A DNA stretch of 64,000 nt, from positions 1-64,000 of the forward strand of contig CAKZLB010000017.1 in assembly GCA_937124965.1 (NCBI GenBank), written 5' to 3'. Under the pieces are notes generated by a model. It saw only the letters and a program-made list of their open reading frames with translations. It had not been told where the DNA came from and did not search any database. The translations under genes were made by a program, and so were the position numbers. Below, piece after piece: positions 43,547 through 52,918 of the stretch (the stretch's first letter is position 1; every line of letters begins with the position of its first letter). This DNA comes from an uncultured Bacteroidota bacterium (lineage in GTDB: Bacteria > Bacteroidota > Bacteroidia > NS11-12g > UBA9320).

Positions 43547-44803
43547 ATGCAATTCAAAAGAGTTGTAGTAACTGGTATCGGGGCACTAACACCTATCGGT
43601 AATTCCAAAGAAGAGTATTGGAAGAATCTTGAATTGGGTGTTAGTGGAGCCGATTTTATTACACGTTTCGATCCGGATAAGTTTAAAACTCGCTTTGCTT
43701 GTGAGGTAAAGAACTTTAATGTAGAAGACCACATTGACCGACGAGAACATCGTCGAATGGATCCTTATACGCATTACGCAATGGTTGTTGCGGAAGAAGC
43801 GATGCAGGATGCAAAGTTGATTGGGGAAGATATCATTAACCCTGATCGAAGTGGTGTTATTTGGGGCTCAGGCATTGGCGGTCTTCACACGTTGCTCACC
43901 GAAACGCGAGCATTCATAGAAGGTGATGGCACTCCTCGTATAAGTCCCTTTTTTATCCCAATGATGATTTCAGATATAGCCAGTGGTTATATCTCTATGA
44001 AATATAATTTCCGCGGGCCTAATTTTACAACAGTTAGTGCATGTGCATCTTCCAATAATGCTATTATGGATGCTTTTACCTATTTAAGAATGGGGAAGGC
44101 AGATGTTATGATTACTGGAGGTTCTGAAGCATGTGTTAATGAGTTGGCAATGGGAGGATTCAACTCCATGAAAGCTCTTAGTGGAAGAAATGATGATCCG
44201 AAAACTGCTAGTCGACCTTTTGATAAAGATCGAGATGGTTTTGTTTTAGGTGAAGGTGCTGCATGTTTGGTACTTGAAACACTTGAGCATGCTCAAGCAA
44301 GAGGAGCACATATCTATTGCGAAATTGCTGGAGGAGGCCTTTCGGCAGATGCACATCATATTACTGCTCCGCATCCAGAAGGATTAGGTGCAAGCAATGC
44401 TATGCGATATGCTTTGTCTGACGCTGATTTACAGGTTGAAGATATCGATTATGTTAACGTTCATGGAACGTCTACACCGCTGGGAGATTTAGCTGAAACA
44501 AAGGCAATTCAATCTGTTTTTGGGGAACATGCTTACAACTTAAATATCAGCTCTACAAAATCTATGACTGGCCACTTATTAGGAGCTGCTGGTGCTGTAG
44601 AGGCTGTGGCATGTATTCTTGCAATTGCTGAGGGAATTGTTCCTCCAACCATTAATCACTTTACTGATGATGAGGTGTTTGATTCTAAACTGAACTTTAC
44701 GTTCAACAAGGCTCAAAAACGTGAGGTAAAAGCAGCATTGAGTAATACATTTGGTTTTGGTGGGCATAATGTTTCACTGATTATGAAGAAGTTTCTGGCT
44801 TAA
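43547..44803 (+). CDS. fabF: 3-oxoacyl-[ACP] synthase II
   Basis: FabF condenses malonyl-ACP with acyl-ACP in fatty acid elongation. The 418-residue protein has the thiolase-fold Cys-His-His set: Cys166 in TVSACASSNNAI, His in NVHGTSTPLGD (about 306) and His in KSMTGHLLGAAGAVE (about 343). It also has the C-terminal NTFGFGGHNVSLI loop. Length and motifs are normal. It is co-transcribed with acpP (nine-base gap) and rnc (six-base gap), the common flavobacterial arrangement. Confidence 0.97.
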   Translation: MQFKRVVVTGIGALTPIGNSKEEYWKNLELGVSGADFITRFDPDKFKTRFACEVKNFNVEDHIDRREHRRMDPYTHYAMVVAEEAMQDAKLIGEDIINPDRSGVIWGSGIGGLHTLLTETRAFIEGDGTPRISPFFIPMMISDIASGYISMKYNFRGPNFTTVSACASSNNAIMDAFTYLRMGKADVMITGGSEACVNELAMGGFNSMKALSGRNDDPKTASRPFDKDRDGFVLGEGAACLVLETLEHAQARGAHIYCEIAGGGLSADAHHITAPHPEGLGASNAMRYALSDADLQVEDIDYVNVHGTSTPLGDLAETKAIQSVFGEHAYNLNISSTKSMTGHLLGAAGAVEAVACILAIAEGIVPPTINHFTDDEVFDSKLNFTFNKAQKREVKAALSNTFGFGGHNVSLIMKKFLA

Positions 44804-44809
44804 TACTGA

Positions 44810-45541
44810 ATGCCTTTGAAGCTTTTTAATAGTGATAAGAAAGAAATCAGAAAACGCATCAAGCAACTAATTGGGTTTAGACCAAGAAATCTAGAACTTT
44901 ATAAAAAAGCGTTTAGACATTTGTCTGCATCAGAACGGATTCAATTTACAAGTCAGAAAAACAGTAATGAACGCTTAGAATATTTGGGTGACGCCGTGCT
45001 AGATATGGTTATCGCTGAAATTGTTTTCAAAAAATTCCCATTTAAAGGAGAAGGTTTTTTGACTGAAGTGCGAAGTAAAATCGTAAGCAGAAAACAATTG
45101 AGCCATATGGCTATGAAAATTGGTATTCCTTCCTTCATCGAGGTAGAGGAAGTTTTGCAAAAGAATCACCATGTAATGAGTTCTTTAGCGGGAAATGCAC
45201 TAGAGGCACTCGTTGGAGCAATTTACCTAGATCGTGGTTATGGCAAAACAAAGGAATTTGTTTTTAACAAATTGCTAAAACCCCATATTGATCTTGACGA
45301 AATTCAAAATCAGCACATTAACTATAAAAGTATAGTGAACCAATGGGCTCAGAAGCACAAAAAAGAACTTGTCTTTAATATTATTACAGAAAAGAACTCA
45401 TCGAAAAATGGTAAGTTCAAAATCGGATTAGTAATAGACGGAGAAGAATTGTGTACCGCCGAAAATTATTCAAAAAAGAATGCTGAAAAAATCTGTTGTG
45501 CTAAGGCTGCTAAAATTCTAGAATTGCTTCCAGAATCTTAA
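44810..45541 (+). CDS. rnc: Ribonuclease III
   Basis: This 243-residue endonuclease cleaves double-stranded RNA, including rRNA precursors. The N-terminal catalytic domain has the RNase III signature NERLEYLGDAVLDMVIAE (about 56-73) and LAGNALEALVGAIYLDRG with the catalytic acidic residues. The C-terminal ~70 residues form the dsRNA-binding domain (YKSIVNQWAQKH, KKNAEKICCAKAAKILE). Its TAA overlaps the stop of the convergent TerB-like gene in a TTAA. Confidence 0.96.
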   Translation: MPLKLFNSDKKEIRKRIKQLIGFRPRNLELYKKAFRHLSASERIQFTSQKNSNERLEYLGDAVLDMVIAEIVFKKFPFKGEGFLTEVRSKIVSRKQLSHMAMKIGIPSFIEVEEVLQKNHHVMSSLAGNALEALVGAIYLDRGYGKTKEFVFNKLLKPHIDLDEIQNQHINYKSIVNQWAQKHKKELVFNIITEKNSSKNGKFKIGLVIDGEELCTAENYSKKNAEKICCAKAAKILELLPES

Positions 45542-45891
45542 ATGTCCCAAGCTTCAAAAAGTTTGGTAATTAACTTGTTTTCAGCATCATCAACGTGATC
45601 GTCTGCGCGAACAAGTTTCATAGCAAAGCGTAAAAATTCTGTACGTTCTTTATCGGTACTTTCTTGATAAAAGTCTTGAGCTAACTCAAGAACCTTGTCT
45701 TCATATTGAGTAGCTTCTAATCTGCTTAATTCTTCAGCCGCTGATTCTAAGTTACCACCTAACGGGAAATTTTTATTTATATAATCGACTATTACAGAAC
45801 CTTCTCTCGCATCAAAATTTCCGTCGGATTCCGCTAAAATTGAGAGGATTAAATAACCAGTTATGTCTTTGTTAAAATGTGCTTTAGGCAT
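45538..45891 (-). CDS. TerB-like helical protein
   Basis: About 117 residues from the ATG at 45891. The frame runs to 46032, but the extra part overlaps the divergent gene's start and is unlike the rest. The sequence is all-helical, with ITGYLILSILAESDGNFDAREGSVIVDYI and FLRFAMKLVRADDHVDDAENKLI. These are two acidic helix-turn-helix units of the TerB type, in which DG and DH residues form a metal-binding site. TerB-like proteins sense metals or stress at the membrane. The family match is by pattern and moderate. Confidence 0.65.
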   Translation of the reverse strand: MPKAHFNKDITGYLILSILAESDGNFDAREGSVIVDYINKNFPLGGNLESAAEELSRLEATQYEDKVLELAQDFYQESTDKERTEFLRFAMKLVRADDHVDDAENKLITKLFEAWDI

Positions 45892-45986
45892 TGGTTGAAT
45901 ATTACGTACAAGTTTATCTATTTTTGATTCAAATCGAAAAACATTTAAGTATGTTTTTTCGTAAGTATTGTAAAGATAATAATCAT

Positions 45987-46619
45987 ATGAAAAACACGCA
46001 AAAGGTACGTTTCGTTTTAGTGATTTTAACACTGGTCAGTTTTACAGAGTTTAGTGCTGCCCAGTTTTTTAAGGCTAGTCTTTTAGGTGGGGTTAATTTC
46101 GCTCAGGTTGATGGTGACCATATTGGAGGATACAATAAAGTAGGGTTGAATGCGGGTATTGGTATTTACCATGATTTGAATCCTGAAAGCTCTGTTGGTT
46201 TTGAAATTGCTTTTGCTCAAAAAGGAAGTAAACTAGTAAACGACCCTGATGCAGTTTCACCGTCAATTTATATCATAAAGTCTAGTTATGTTGAGTTTCC
46301 ACTCATTTATCAGCGACGATTGGCAAGCGTCGATGCATTACAATTGCATACTGGCTTAAGTATAGGCGTTAACATTTCAGGAACCATCGATGATGGTCCA
46401 AGAGTGTCTCAAGCAAATTTTCAAACACTTGAAATGGGTTTTTTATTAGGAGGAAGTTATGACTTGAGTGATAATTTATCGTTTCGAGTTAGACATGGAT
46501 ATTCATTGAATAAAATTTCTACACCAATTCCAAACGCAGCTCAAACAAAGGGGCTTTTTAATAGACCAGGATTATTTAATCGTTGGTTTAATGTTGGGTT
46601 TGCCTATACTTTAGGGTAG
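45987..46619 (+). CDS. Outer-membrane beta-barrel protein (PorT-like family)
   Basis: The ATG at 45987 is selected because it starts a signal peptide (MKNTQKVRFVLVILTLV, ending SAAQF); the frame open from 45891 is upstream noise. The mature part of this 210-residue protein is strand-rich, with the typical small barrel pattern: GGVNFAQVDGDH, GLNAGIGIYHDLN, SSYVEFPLIYQRRL (the 'YxEiPLl' strand of PorT-like barrels), GFLLGGSYDL and the terminal FNVGFAYTLG. Such proteins are common outer-membrane components in T9SS-bearing bacteria. A direct T9SS role is not shown. Confidence 0.75.
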   Translation: MKNTQKVRFVLVILTLVSFTEFSAAQFFKASLLGGVNFAQVDGDHIGGYNKVGLNAGIGIYHDLNPESSVGFEIAFAQKGSKLVNDPDAVSPSIYIIKSSYVEFPLIYQRRLASVDALQLHTGLSIGVNISGTIDDGPRVSQANFQTLEMGFLLGGSYDLSDNLSFRVRHGYSLNKISTPIPNAAQTKGLFNRPGLFNRWFNVGFAYTLG

Positions 46620-46621
46620 AA

Positions 46622-47509
46622 TTACCATGTAATCGGTTCGTCTTTTTTCTTTGGTTCAACCTTTTTGATGTCTTTCTTAGGTGTTACTTTTCGCTTAGGA
46701 GTAGTTGACCGAGTTGGAGTTGAAGTTCTTGTTCGTGTCGTTCGTGTAGAAGAGTTGTATGTATTCGTCCTAGGTTTTGGTTTGGTGTAGTCTGTACGGT
46801 TTGTCGTATTGGACTCAATTCTAAATAATTTCCAGTTTAAGGCAATTCCGTAAACAAATAAATCGCTGTGTTTCCAGGTTTCAGACGCATATTCAATAGA
46901 ATTAGTCGTTTCAATAGTTTTGTCTAAGTCAAAATATGTTGTTTGGTTTCCACGTGTATAATCTGCTCTGACTTCGAGACCTAATGACTTGCCCATGCTA
47001 ATTCGAGTTCCAAAGCCAATCCCATGTCGATATGTTCTTGTTTTATACACTTGCTGATAATCGTCCTCAAATTCATCCGAATACTCTTTTAACCCGGTTC
47101 TAGTTGTTGAAGTAAATTTCCGATGACCAATTATTAAGTCGGTAAACACAGTAACCTTTGGGTTAACGGTGTACCCAAAACGGGTCATTAAGTGATTTCC
47201 AATGCTTGAATTTTTAAACACTGTTTCTCCTTCTGCGTTAATTGGGTCCGCTAAATCAATGTCGAATGACTTTTTGCCTGATGTTAATGCATCGCAATAG
47301 ATACCCATTCTGATTTCAAATGGACTAGTTTTGGGTAAGAAAGAGCTTGACATAACGTTAAAGAACATTCCAGCTCCAGGCTTGTAAACACTGCTGTCGA
47401 AACGATCAACAGGGCCAAGACCTACGGCACCAAAACCAAATTGCCATTGCGCAAAAGATGCTTGACTAAAAAATAGTAAACTACAAAGAAAGAGTAAGCG
47501 TGTTCTCAT
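46622..47509 (-). CDS. Exported barrel-like protein with basic Thr/Lys-rich tail
   Basis: This 295-residue precursor has a signal peptide ending SFAQ (about residue 20). Residues 22-235 look like an outer-membrane barrel (FGFGAVGLGPVDRF, GMFFNVMSSSF, HGIGFGTRISMG, YGIALNWKLFRIE). The last ~55 residues are a low-complexity tail of Thr, Arg, Lys, Pro and Ser (TRTTRTRTSTPTRSTTPKRK and on), ending in DEPITW. Such a tail could face the periplasm and bind peptidoglycan or acidic polymers. No known family. Confidence 0.65.
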   Translation of the reverse strand: MRTRLLFLCSLLFFSQASFAQWQFGFGAVGLGPVDRFDSSVYKPGAGMFFNVMSSSFLPKTSPFEIRMGIYCDALTSGKKSFDIDLADPINAEGETVFKNSSIGNHLMTRFGYTVNPKVTVFTDLIIGHRKFTSTTRTGLKEYSDEFEDDYQQVYKTRTYRHGIGFGTRISMGKSLGLEVRADYTRGNQTTYFDLDKTIETTNSIEYASETWKHSDLFVYGIALNWKLFRIESNTTNRTDYTKPKPRTNTYNSSTRTTRTRTSTPTRSTTPKRKVTPKKDIKKVEPKKKDEPITW

Positions 47510-47582
47510 AATGGGTATGCATTAACAGTAACAATTCAAAGTTACTAGAATGATGCATAATTTATTCCAAACTAAAAAACTC

Positions 47583-48350
47583 TTACAAAAAGAAGTCAAA
47601 CGTGTCGCCACGCAATCCAATTCTTAGTGTCTCTAAAGGAATAACCTCGTTTGGAGCGATGTTACCTAAGCTGACATTACTTCCATAAAGCTTGATAAAC
47701 CAAAGCTGTTGAACTTTTTGAGGTGCTTCCCAAAGGATTTTTTCCTGCGGAATCTGAGTTAAAATTTCTTCAACCAATCCAGATCGAACTTCACCTGATT
47801 TTCTAAAAATACCAACCGTACCACTTTCACGAGCTTCTGCAATGACTTTCCACGCACCAGCATCTAGCTCTGCTTTCATCATCGCAATCCACTTATAAGG
47901 AGGAATAATTTTTTCTGCATCTTTTGAACCCACTTCTGATAACACAGTAAAGTTTTTAGATAAATCACTAATGTGTTTACACTTTTCATCCTGAGAAATG
48001 TCGATGCTTCCGTCGCTCACTTCGAGGTGAGAAATACCGTATTTGTCGAGATACTTTAAATATCCATCCAGTTCATTTCGAACTAAAAACGCTTCAAATA
48101 ATGTCCCTCCAAAATATACAGGAATTCCTGCCTCTTTGTATAAATCTATTTTCTCCTTCAGGCAAGGCGTAACGATAGACGTACCAAATCCAAGTTTAAT
48201 TATATCCACGTACTCCGACGTCATCGATAGAAAGTCTTCGGCTTCCCTTAAGCTCAAACCCTTATCCATGACCATGGTCATTCCTTTGTTTCGAGGCTTT
48301 ACAGTTCTTTCTGGTAGTTGTCCGAGTTGATAATTATACGTTTTGTTCAT
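47583..48350 (-). CDS. comA: Phosphosulfolactate synthase (ComA-like)
   Basis: This 255-residue TIM-barrel enzyme is expected to add sulfite to phosphoenolpyruvate to give (R)-2-phospho-3-sulfolactate. Motifs visible are GMTMVMDKGLSLREAEDFL, VDIIKLGFGTS, VYFGGTLFEAFL, HLEVSDGSIDIS and the segment AMMKAELDAGAWKVIAEARES that contains the conserved Lys/Glu catalytic area. In methanogens this is the first step to coenzyme M. In Bacteroidota a role in sulfolactate or sulfonolipid-related metabolism is a plausible inference. The gene follows the TPR gene with no gap. The gene symbol is used by homology. Confidence 0.88.
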   Translation of the reverse strand: MNKTYNYQLGQLPERTVKPRNKGMTMVMDKGLSLREAEDFLSMTSEYVDIIKLGFGTSIVTPCLKEKIDLYKEAGIPVYFGGTLFEAFLVRNELDGYLKYLDKYGISHLEVSDGSIDISQDEKCKHISDLSKNFTVLSEVGSKDAEKIIPPYKWIAMMKAELDAGAWKVIAEARESGTVGIFRKSGEVRSGLVEEILTQIPQEKILWEAPQKVQQLWFIKLYGSNVSLGNIAPNEVIPLETLRIGLRGDTFDFFL

Positions 48351-49757
48351 TTAATCACTTTCGTTTTTATATAAGTCAATAACGTCTCTAATTGCTTGAT
48401 TATCTTGCAAATGAGGAGCGTCTAAAAATAATAAGTCGTGCTCGCTGAAGTTCAATAACAACGCATCGGTTAATCGGTCATAACCTTCTTCGTTTCTTTC
48501 CAAAAGGAAGCAGTACGCTGCAGCTTTATACATCAGTTTGGCACTTTGTGTAATAATTTTTAAGCCTTCATACACTGTATTAATGGCTTGAGAAGCGTCT
48601 GAATATTGATGTTGCAAACTTGCCAAAAGTAGCCATACAGACTCACGATACGGCATTGATGTTTTCATTTCAATAAGTGTTTCATTGGCTTCTTCAATGA
48701 GGCCTATAGTAATTTGAGTTTTCACCATTTCCAGCATGATGTATTCATCATCTGGAAGTATGTTGTTTGCTTTTTTTAGGAATGTAAGTGCTTCTTGATG
48801 GTTTTCTTCCATCACATATGTTTGTCCTAGTCCATGCCAAGCATGACCAAACTTTGGATCACTTTTAAGCGCCAGTTTGTAGTACATTCTACTTTTTGAC
48901 ACACGATTCATAGCCTTGTAACAGTCACCTAAATTGACATACGCAAACGGATCCGGACCTTCCAATTTGATATATTCATCAAAGCACTGTGAGGCCTCAA
49001 GGTGTTTGTTCTGTTCAATCAAGCATTGACCTTTTTCAAAATGGGCTTCAGCATATTCGTCATCAATGGCTATAGCGAAGTCAATTGCATCAATAGCCTT
49101 ATCATAATCTTCTTGTGCAACATACAATTGTCCAAGAGTCAGCCAAACCACTTCATGAAATGGGTCTTCTTCGAGATATGCGCGAAAAATTCGTATTCCT
49201 TCGTCATATGCATCCATCAATTGAAGGCAAAAATGTGACTCAAGAATTAGCCGATCCTCTTCTAATTTCTTACTGAAGATTTGCTCTATCATGTTAATTG
49301 CAAGCGAAGGATTGCCAATATTAAAATAGACAAACATCTTAAGAACTAACACATCGCTAGTTTCCGCACCATTTTCTAAGGCAAGGTCAAACTGTTCCAG
49401 CGCTTCTAGCGGTCGATTCATTAATTCTAAGATACTCCCTTTTTGAGCCAAGTAATCCGGATTGTAAGGGTCTAAATCTAACGCAACATCAATGAGTTGT
49501 AAAGCTAAATCCGTGTTGTCTGTAATGGTATTGATAAACGCTTTTTTAGCATAAAAGCTCGCGTCAAAAGGATGCTGATCAATGCCCACCTGAGCAACTC
49601 GTAAAGCTGTTTTGTAATTTGGTTTTTCGATATAAAAATCGATGATGTGATTCAAGTCTTCAGGAGAGTAATAATCAAATTCACCTTCAGAAAAATTCTC
49701 TTCAAACCGCCTGATTAGGTCTTTTAACTCCCCGTCTGTAATCTCCTCTCCGTCCAT
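48351..49757 (-). CDS. TPR-repeat protein
   Basis: This 468-residue cytosolic protein consists of about ten tetratricopeptide repeats, e.g. DLALQLIDVALDLDPYNPDYL, ALEQFDLALENGAETSD, DYDKAIDAIDFAIAIDDEYAEAHF and SRMYYKLALKSDPKFGHAWHGLGQTY. It begins with a short acidic N-terminus (MDGEEITDGELK). There is no signal peptide and no other domain. TPR arrays are protein-protein docking scaffolds. The comA-like gene starts right after this stop (48351/48350), so the pair is translated together. A functional link to sulfolactate synthesis is not demonstrated. Confidence 0.85.
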   Translation of the reverse strand: MDGEEITDGELKDLIRRFEENFSEGEFDYYSPEDLNHIIDFYIEKPNYKTALRVAQVGIDQHPFDASFYAKKAFINTITDNTDLALQLIDVALDLDPYNPDYLAQKGSILELMNRPLEALEQFDLALENGAETSDVLVLKMFVYFNIGNPSLAINMIEQIFSKKLEEDRLILESHFCLQLMDAYDEGIRIFRAYLEEDPFHEVVWLTLGQLYVAQEDYDKAIDAIDFAIAIDDEYAEAHFEKGQCLIEQNKHLEASQCFDEYIKLEGPDPFAYVNLGDCYKAMNRVSKSRMYYKLALKSDPKFGHAWHGLGQTYVMEENHQEALTFLKKANNILPDDEYIMLEMVKTQITIGLIEEANETLIEMKTSMPYRESVWLLLASLQHQYSDASQAINTVYEGLKIITQSAKLMYKAAAYCFLLERNEEGYDRLTDALLLNFSEHDLLFLDAPHLQDNQAIRDVIDLYKNESD

Positions 49758-49851
49758 AATGGTCGTATTTGTACAAAGCTAGTCAAATGGTGTAAAAGAT
49801 GCATTAAGTCTCCGATGATTTATCCGTATTTTTCCCACAAATTTAGACAGG

Positions 49852-52800
49852 ATGAAAAACGCATTTTTTGGATTACTAACGATTTTGATTGGAAGTTCAA
49901 GCTACGCACAAGTTAAAATAAAGCAAGCAGCATGGCAACAAACCGTGAATTATTATTTAAACGTTTCACTAGACGATGAAAATCATACACTAAAAGGGGA
50001 TGGCCGTTATGAGTATACAAATAACTCACCGAACGAATTAACAGAAATCTATTTTCACTTGTGGCCGAACGCTTATAAGGACAACTACACAGCATTTGCC
50101 ATTCAACAGGTCGAAAATGGGTCGACGAAATTTTATTATGCGGCTGACTCACTTCGTGGATACATAAAAGATATTGATTTTAAAATTGATGGAGAACCAG
50201 TAACATGGAACTACCACAACGGTCAAATAGATATTGCGGTTATAGTACCAAAGAAACCTATTAAGCCTGGACAAACTATCGAAATTACCACACCGTTTTT
50301 GGTTAAAATTCCTGGTAGTTTCTCGCGTTTTGGACATGAAGGGCAGAGTTATCAGATGACTCAATGGTACCCAAAACCTGCGGTGTATGATGTAAATGGT
50401 TGGAATCCAATGCCGTATTTGGATCAGGGTGAGTTTTACTCTGAATTTGGAAAATTTGAAGTGAAGATTAATATCCCTAAAAACTACATTGTAGCTGCAA
50501 CTGGAGAATTGCAAGAGAAATCCGAACACGAATTTTTGTTAGAAAGAACGAATAACCCTGTGTCAAGTAAAAACAAAATTGAATCCTCTCCAGATCGTAA
50601 AACGATCACATATATTCAGGAAAACATTCATGACTTTGCATGGTTTGCCGATAAGAAATTTAATGTGAAACAAGATGAAGTAACCTTGTCGAATGGGCAA
50701 AAAGTGAACACATATGTTTTCGCTTCACAAAAGAATTTAGAATACACAAAACACATAAAAACAGCGTTGAATTACTATTCAGATCATTGTGGGTATTATC
50801 CATATAGCCATTGTACAGTCGTGAAAGGAGCATTGAAAGCGGGCGGAGGAATGGAATACCCTATGATTACCGTCGTTGCAAGCTTAGGTGAGGAAGTAAT
50901 AGTACATGAGGTTGGTCATAACTGGTTTTATGGAATTTTAGCCAATAATGAACGATGGTATCCGTGGATGGACGAATCAATCAATTCGTATTTCGAACAT
51001 GAGGCGATTCATGAAGGTGAAGATAAGAAAGAACCAACCCTCGAAAAGAACAAGTTGACTTTCACAAACATCAATGATAAACTGATGACTATCGGCTCTA
51101 GACAATTAGAAGCATCAGAATTTCATCAGGCTATTGGCGAACACAGTGCAGAGCTTACTGGAATTAACTATGGTTTAATTGTTTATGGTAAAGGGTCAAA
51201 CGCATTCAATTATTTAAAGGAATATTTAAGTCAGGATGTGCTGGATAAGTGTTTTAAAGCGCTTTTTGACGAATGGAAGTTTAAGCACCCATTACCGGGA
51301 GACATTCGATCGGTTTTTGAACGAGTATCTGGTCAAGACCTAGGTTGGTTTTTTGAAGGTTTGATTGGTTCTGAAGAACATATTGACGTTGCGGTTTCTA
51401 GCATTAGTGAAACATCGGTAACGATTGTTAATAAAGGGGGTGTCGCAGCTCCGTTTCAGGTTGGGTATTTTAATGAAGGGAAATTAGTAAAGGCTGAATG
51501 GCATAAAGGTTCCATGTCGCCAATTGAAATACAACACCCGAAAAACCTAAGTTTTGATGTTATTAAACTTGATCCAAGTGAATATATCCCAGAAGTTAAC
51601 CGTCAGAATAACACAATTCGAAAAAATGGATTGTTCAAAAAAGTTGAACCAATAAAAGCAAAATTATTCCCTGTTTTGCACGACCCAAACTTTACTTCCT
51701 TTAACATTTCTCCAATTATTGGATATAACATCCACAACAAAACAATGCTTGGGTTGTGGATTAATAATGCTGTTACACCTAAACCACACTTTAACTTTTC
51801 TGCTTCGCCGTTATATAGCTTCGAGACCGAAGATGTAAATGGATATTTTAACACGAATTACTCAATATATCGTAACAAACCACTGCATGATATCACTTTT
51901 GGTGTGAAAGGGTCGCGCTTTGGTTTTATGGATCAATTGACTCAAAAGGATTATTCGTATAATCGAGTGGTGCCGTTTGCAACATTTCAGTTTAGAGATG
52001 CCGACAAGCGAGTTCCAAAAAGTGCAAAGCTAACGTTACGAGCAGTTCTGTTGTCGTTTGATACTCGATTCGATCAAGAGTCAGAAATTAACTCTCTAGC
52101 GTTAGATTCTGGATTGGCGGCTGGACGACGAACAGTGATAGAAAACAGCGCAGATCGGTTTTTTGAAATTGGATTTTCTCGAAAGAATGCAAAAGCTATA
52201 AACCCTTCTGAATGGAATATTTTGTTACAGGCTGGGATGCCTCAGAATTCAATAGCTCGATATGATACAAGCAGTAACTCTGTTGTTCGAAATACAGTTG
52301 GTGATGATTTTATTAAGTTAAATGTGGAATTCAAGAAACATATAAATTACAACATCAAGAAGAAAGGTTTGGATATACGTGTGTTTGGTGGGGCGTTTTT
52401 AGATAGTTCTGAAAACTCTTTATATCACTATCGAATGGAGTCTGGAGCAGGGAAGTGGGATTACACCTTTGATGAAATTTTGATGGGTAGGGGGGCAACA
52501 TCAGGGTTGTTTAGTCGCCAAGTAATTGAAAATGACGTTTTCTTAAAAGAGCCTGGAACGTTTGCAAACATGGGGTCCTGGGCTCTAGGTGTAAACGTTA
52601 AAGCCGATCTGCCACTGAAACTGCCATTGGGTGTATATTTTGATGCGTTTACGTTTAAAGGTATTCAAGACTTACCGAACATTAAAGAAGGTGAGCAATT
52701 TTTATATAGTGGGGGAATTGAGGTTCGTGTAATCAGAAACTTTTTGGAAGTGTACATTCCTATGTTTAGGTCGATGGTGATCGCAGATGCGCAAGATTTA

Positions 52801-52905
52801 CAAGGTATGGGTGATTTAGGACAGCGGATTACCTTTAAACTTAACTTTAACGTGTTTCAAGGAACTTCGATGTCGGACTTCTTTCGAATGGCTAATGGTG
52901 GTTAA
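49852..52905 (+). CDS. M1-family zinc metallopeptidase with C-terminal barrel-like domain
   Basis: The 1017-residue precursor has a signal peptide (about 1-19). An M1 N-terminal beta-domain contains LKGDGRYEYTNNSPNEL. The catalytic thermolysin-like domain follows, with the substrate-binding GGGMEYP (GAMEN-like) and HEVGH at 352-356 plus the third zinc ligand Glu375 (WMDESINSYFE). Residues ~550-1017 are unlike classical aminopeptidase tails. They are rich in beta-strands with aromatic girdles (FNISPIIGYNIHNKTMLGLWI, YGV.F..FTFKG), ending in TFKLNFNVF..., and look like an outer-membrane barrel. It would be an outer-membrane-anchored protease. The peptidase assignment is firm; the barrel is inferred. 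Confidence 0.85.
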   Translation: MKNAFFGLLTILIGSSSYAQVKIKQAAWQQTVNYYLNVSLDDENHTLKGDGRYEYTNNSPNELTEIYFHLWPNAYKDNYTAFAIQQVENGSTKFYYAADSLRGYIKDIDFKIDGEPVTWNYHNGQIDIAVIVPKKPIKPGQTIEITTPFLVKIPGSFSRFGHEGQSYQMTQWYPKPAVYDVNGWNPMPYLDQGEFYSEFGKFEVKINIPKNYIVAATGELQEKSEHEFLLERTNNPVSSKNKIESSPDRKTITYIQENIHDFAWFADKKFNVKQDEVTLSNGQKVNTYVFASQKNLEYTKHIKTALNYYSDHCGYYPYSHCTVVKGALKAGGGMEYPMITVVASLGEEVIVHEVGHNWFYGILANNERWYPWMDESINSYFEHEAIHEGEDKKEPTLEKNKLTFTNINDKLMTIGSRQLEASEFHQAIGEHSAELTGINYGLIVYGKGSNAFNYLKEYLSQDVLDKCFKALFDEWKFKHPLPGDIRSVFERVSGQDLGWFFEGLIGSEEHIDVAVSSISETSVTIVNKGGVAAPFQVGYFNEGKLVKAEWHKGSMSPIEIQHPKNLSFDVIKLDPSEYIPEVNRQNNTIRKNGLFKKVEPIKAKLFPVLHDPNFTSFNISPIIGYNIHNKTMLGLWINNAVTPKPHFNFSASPLYSFETEDVNGYFNTNYSIYRNKPLHDITFGVKGSRFGFMDQLTQKDYSYNRVVPFATFQFRDADKRVPKSAKLTLRAVLLSFDTRFDQESEINSLALDSGLAAGRRTVIENSADRFFEIGFSRKNAKAINPSEWNILLQAGMPQNSIARYDTSSNSVVRNTVGDDFIKLNVEFKKHINYNIKKKGLDIRVFGGAFLDSSENSLYHYRMESGAGKWDYTFDEILMGRGATSGLFSRQVIENDVFLKEPGTFANMGSWALGVNVKADLPLKLPLGVYFDAFTFKGIQDLPNIKEGEQFLYSGGIEVRVIRNFLEVYIPMFRSMVIADAQDLQGMGDLGQRITFKLNFNVFQGTSMSDFFRMANGG

Positions 52906-52918
52906 TTGGAGTTTATTT

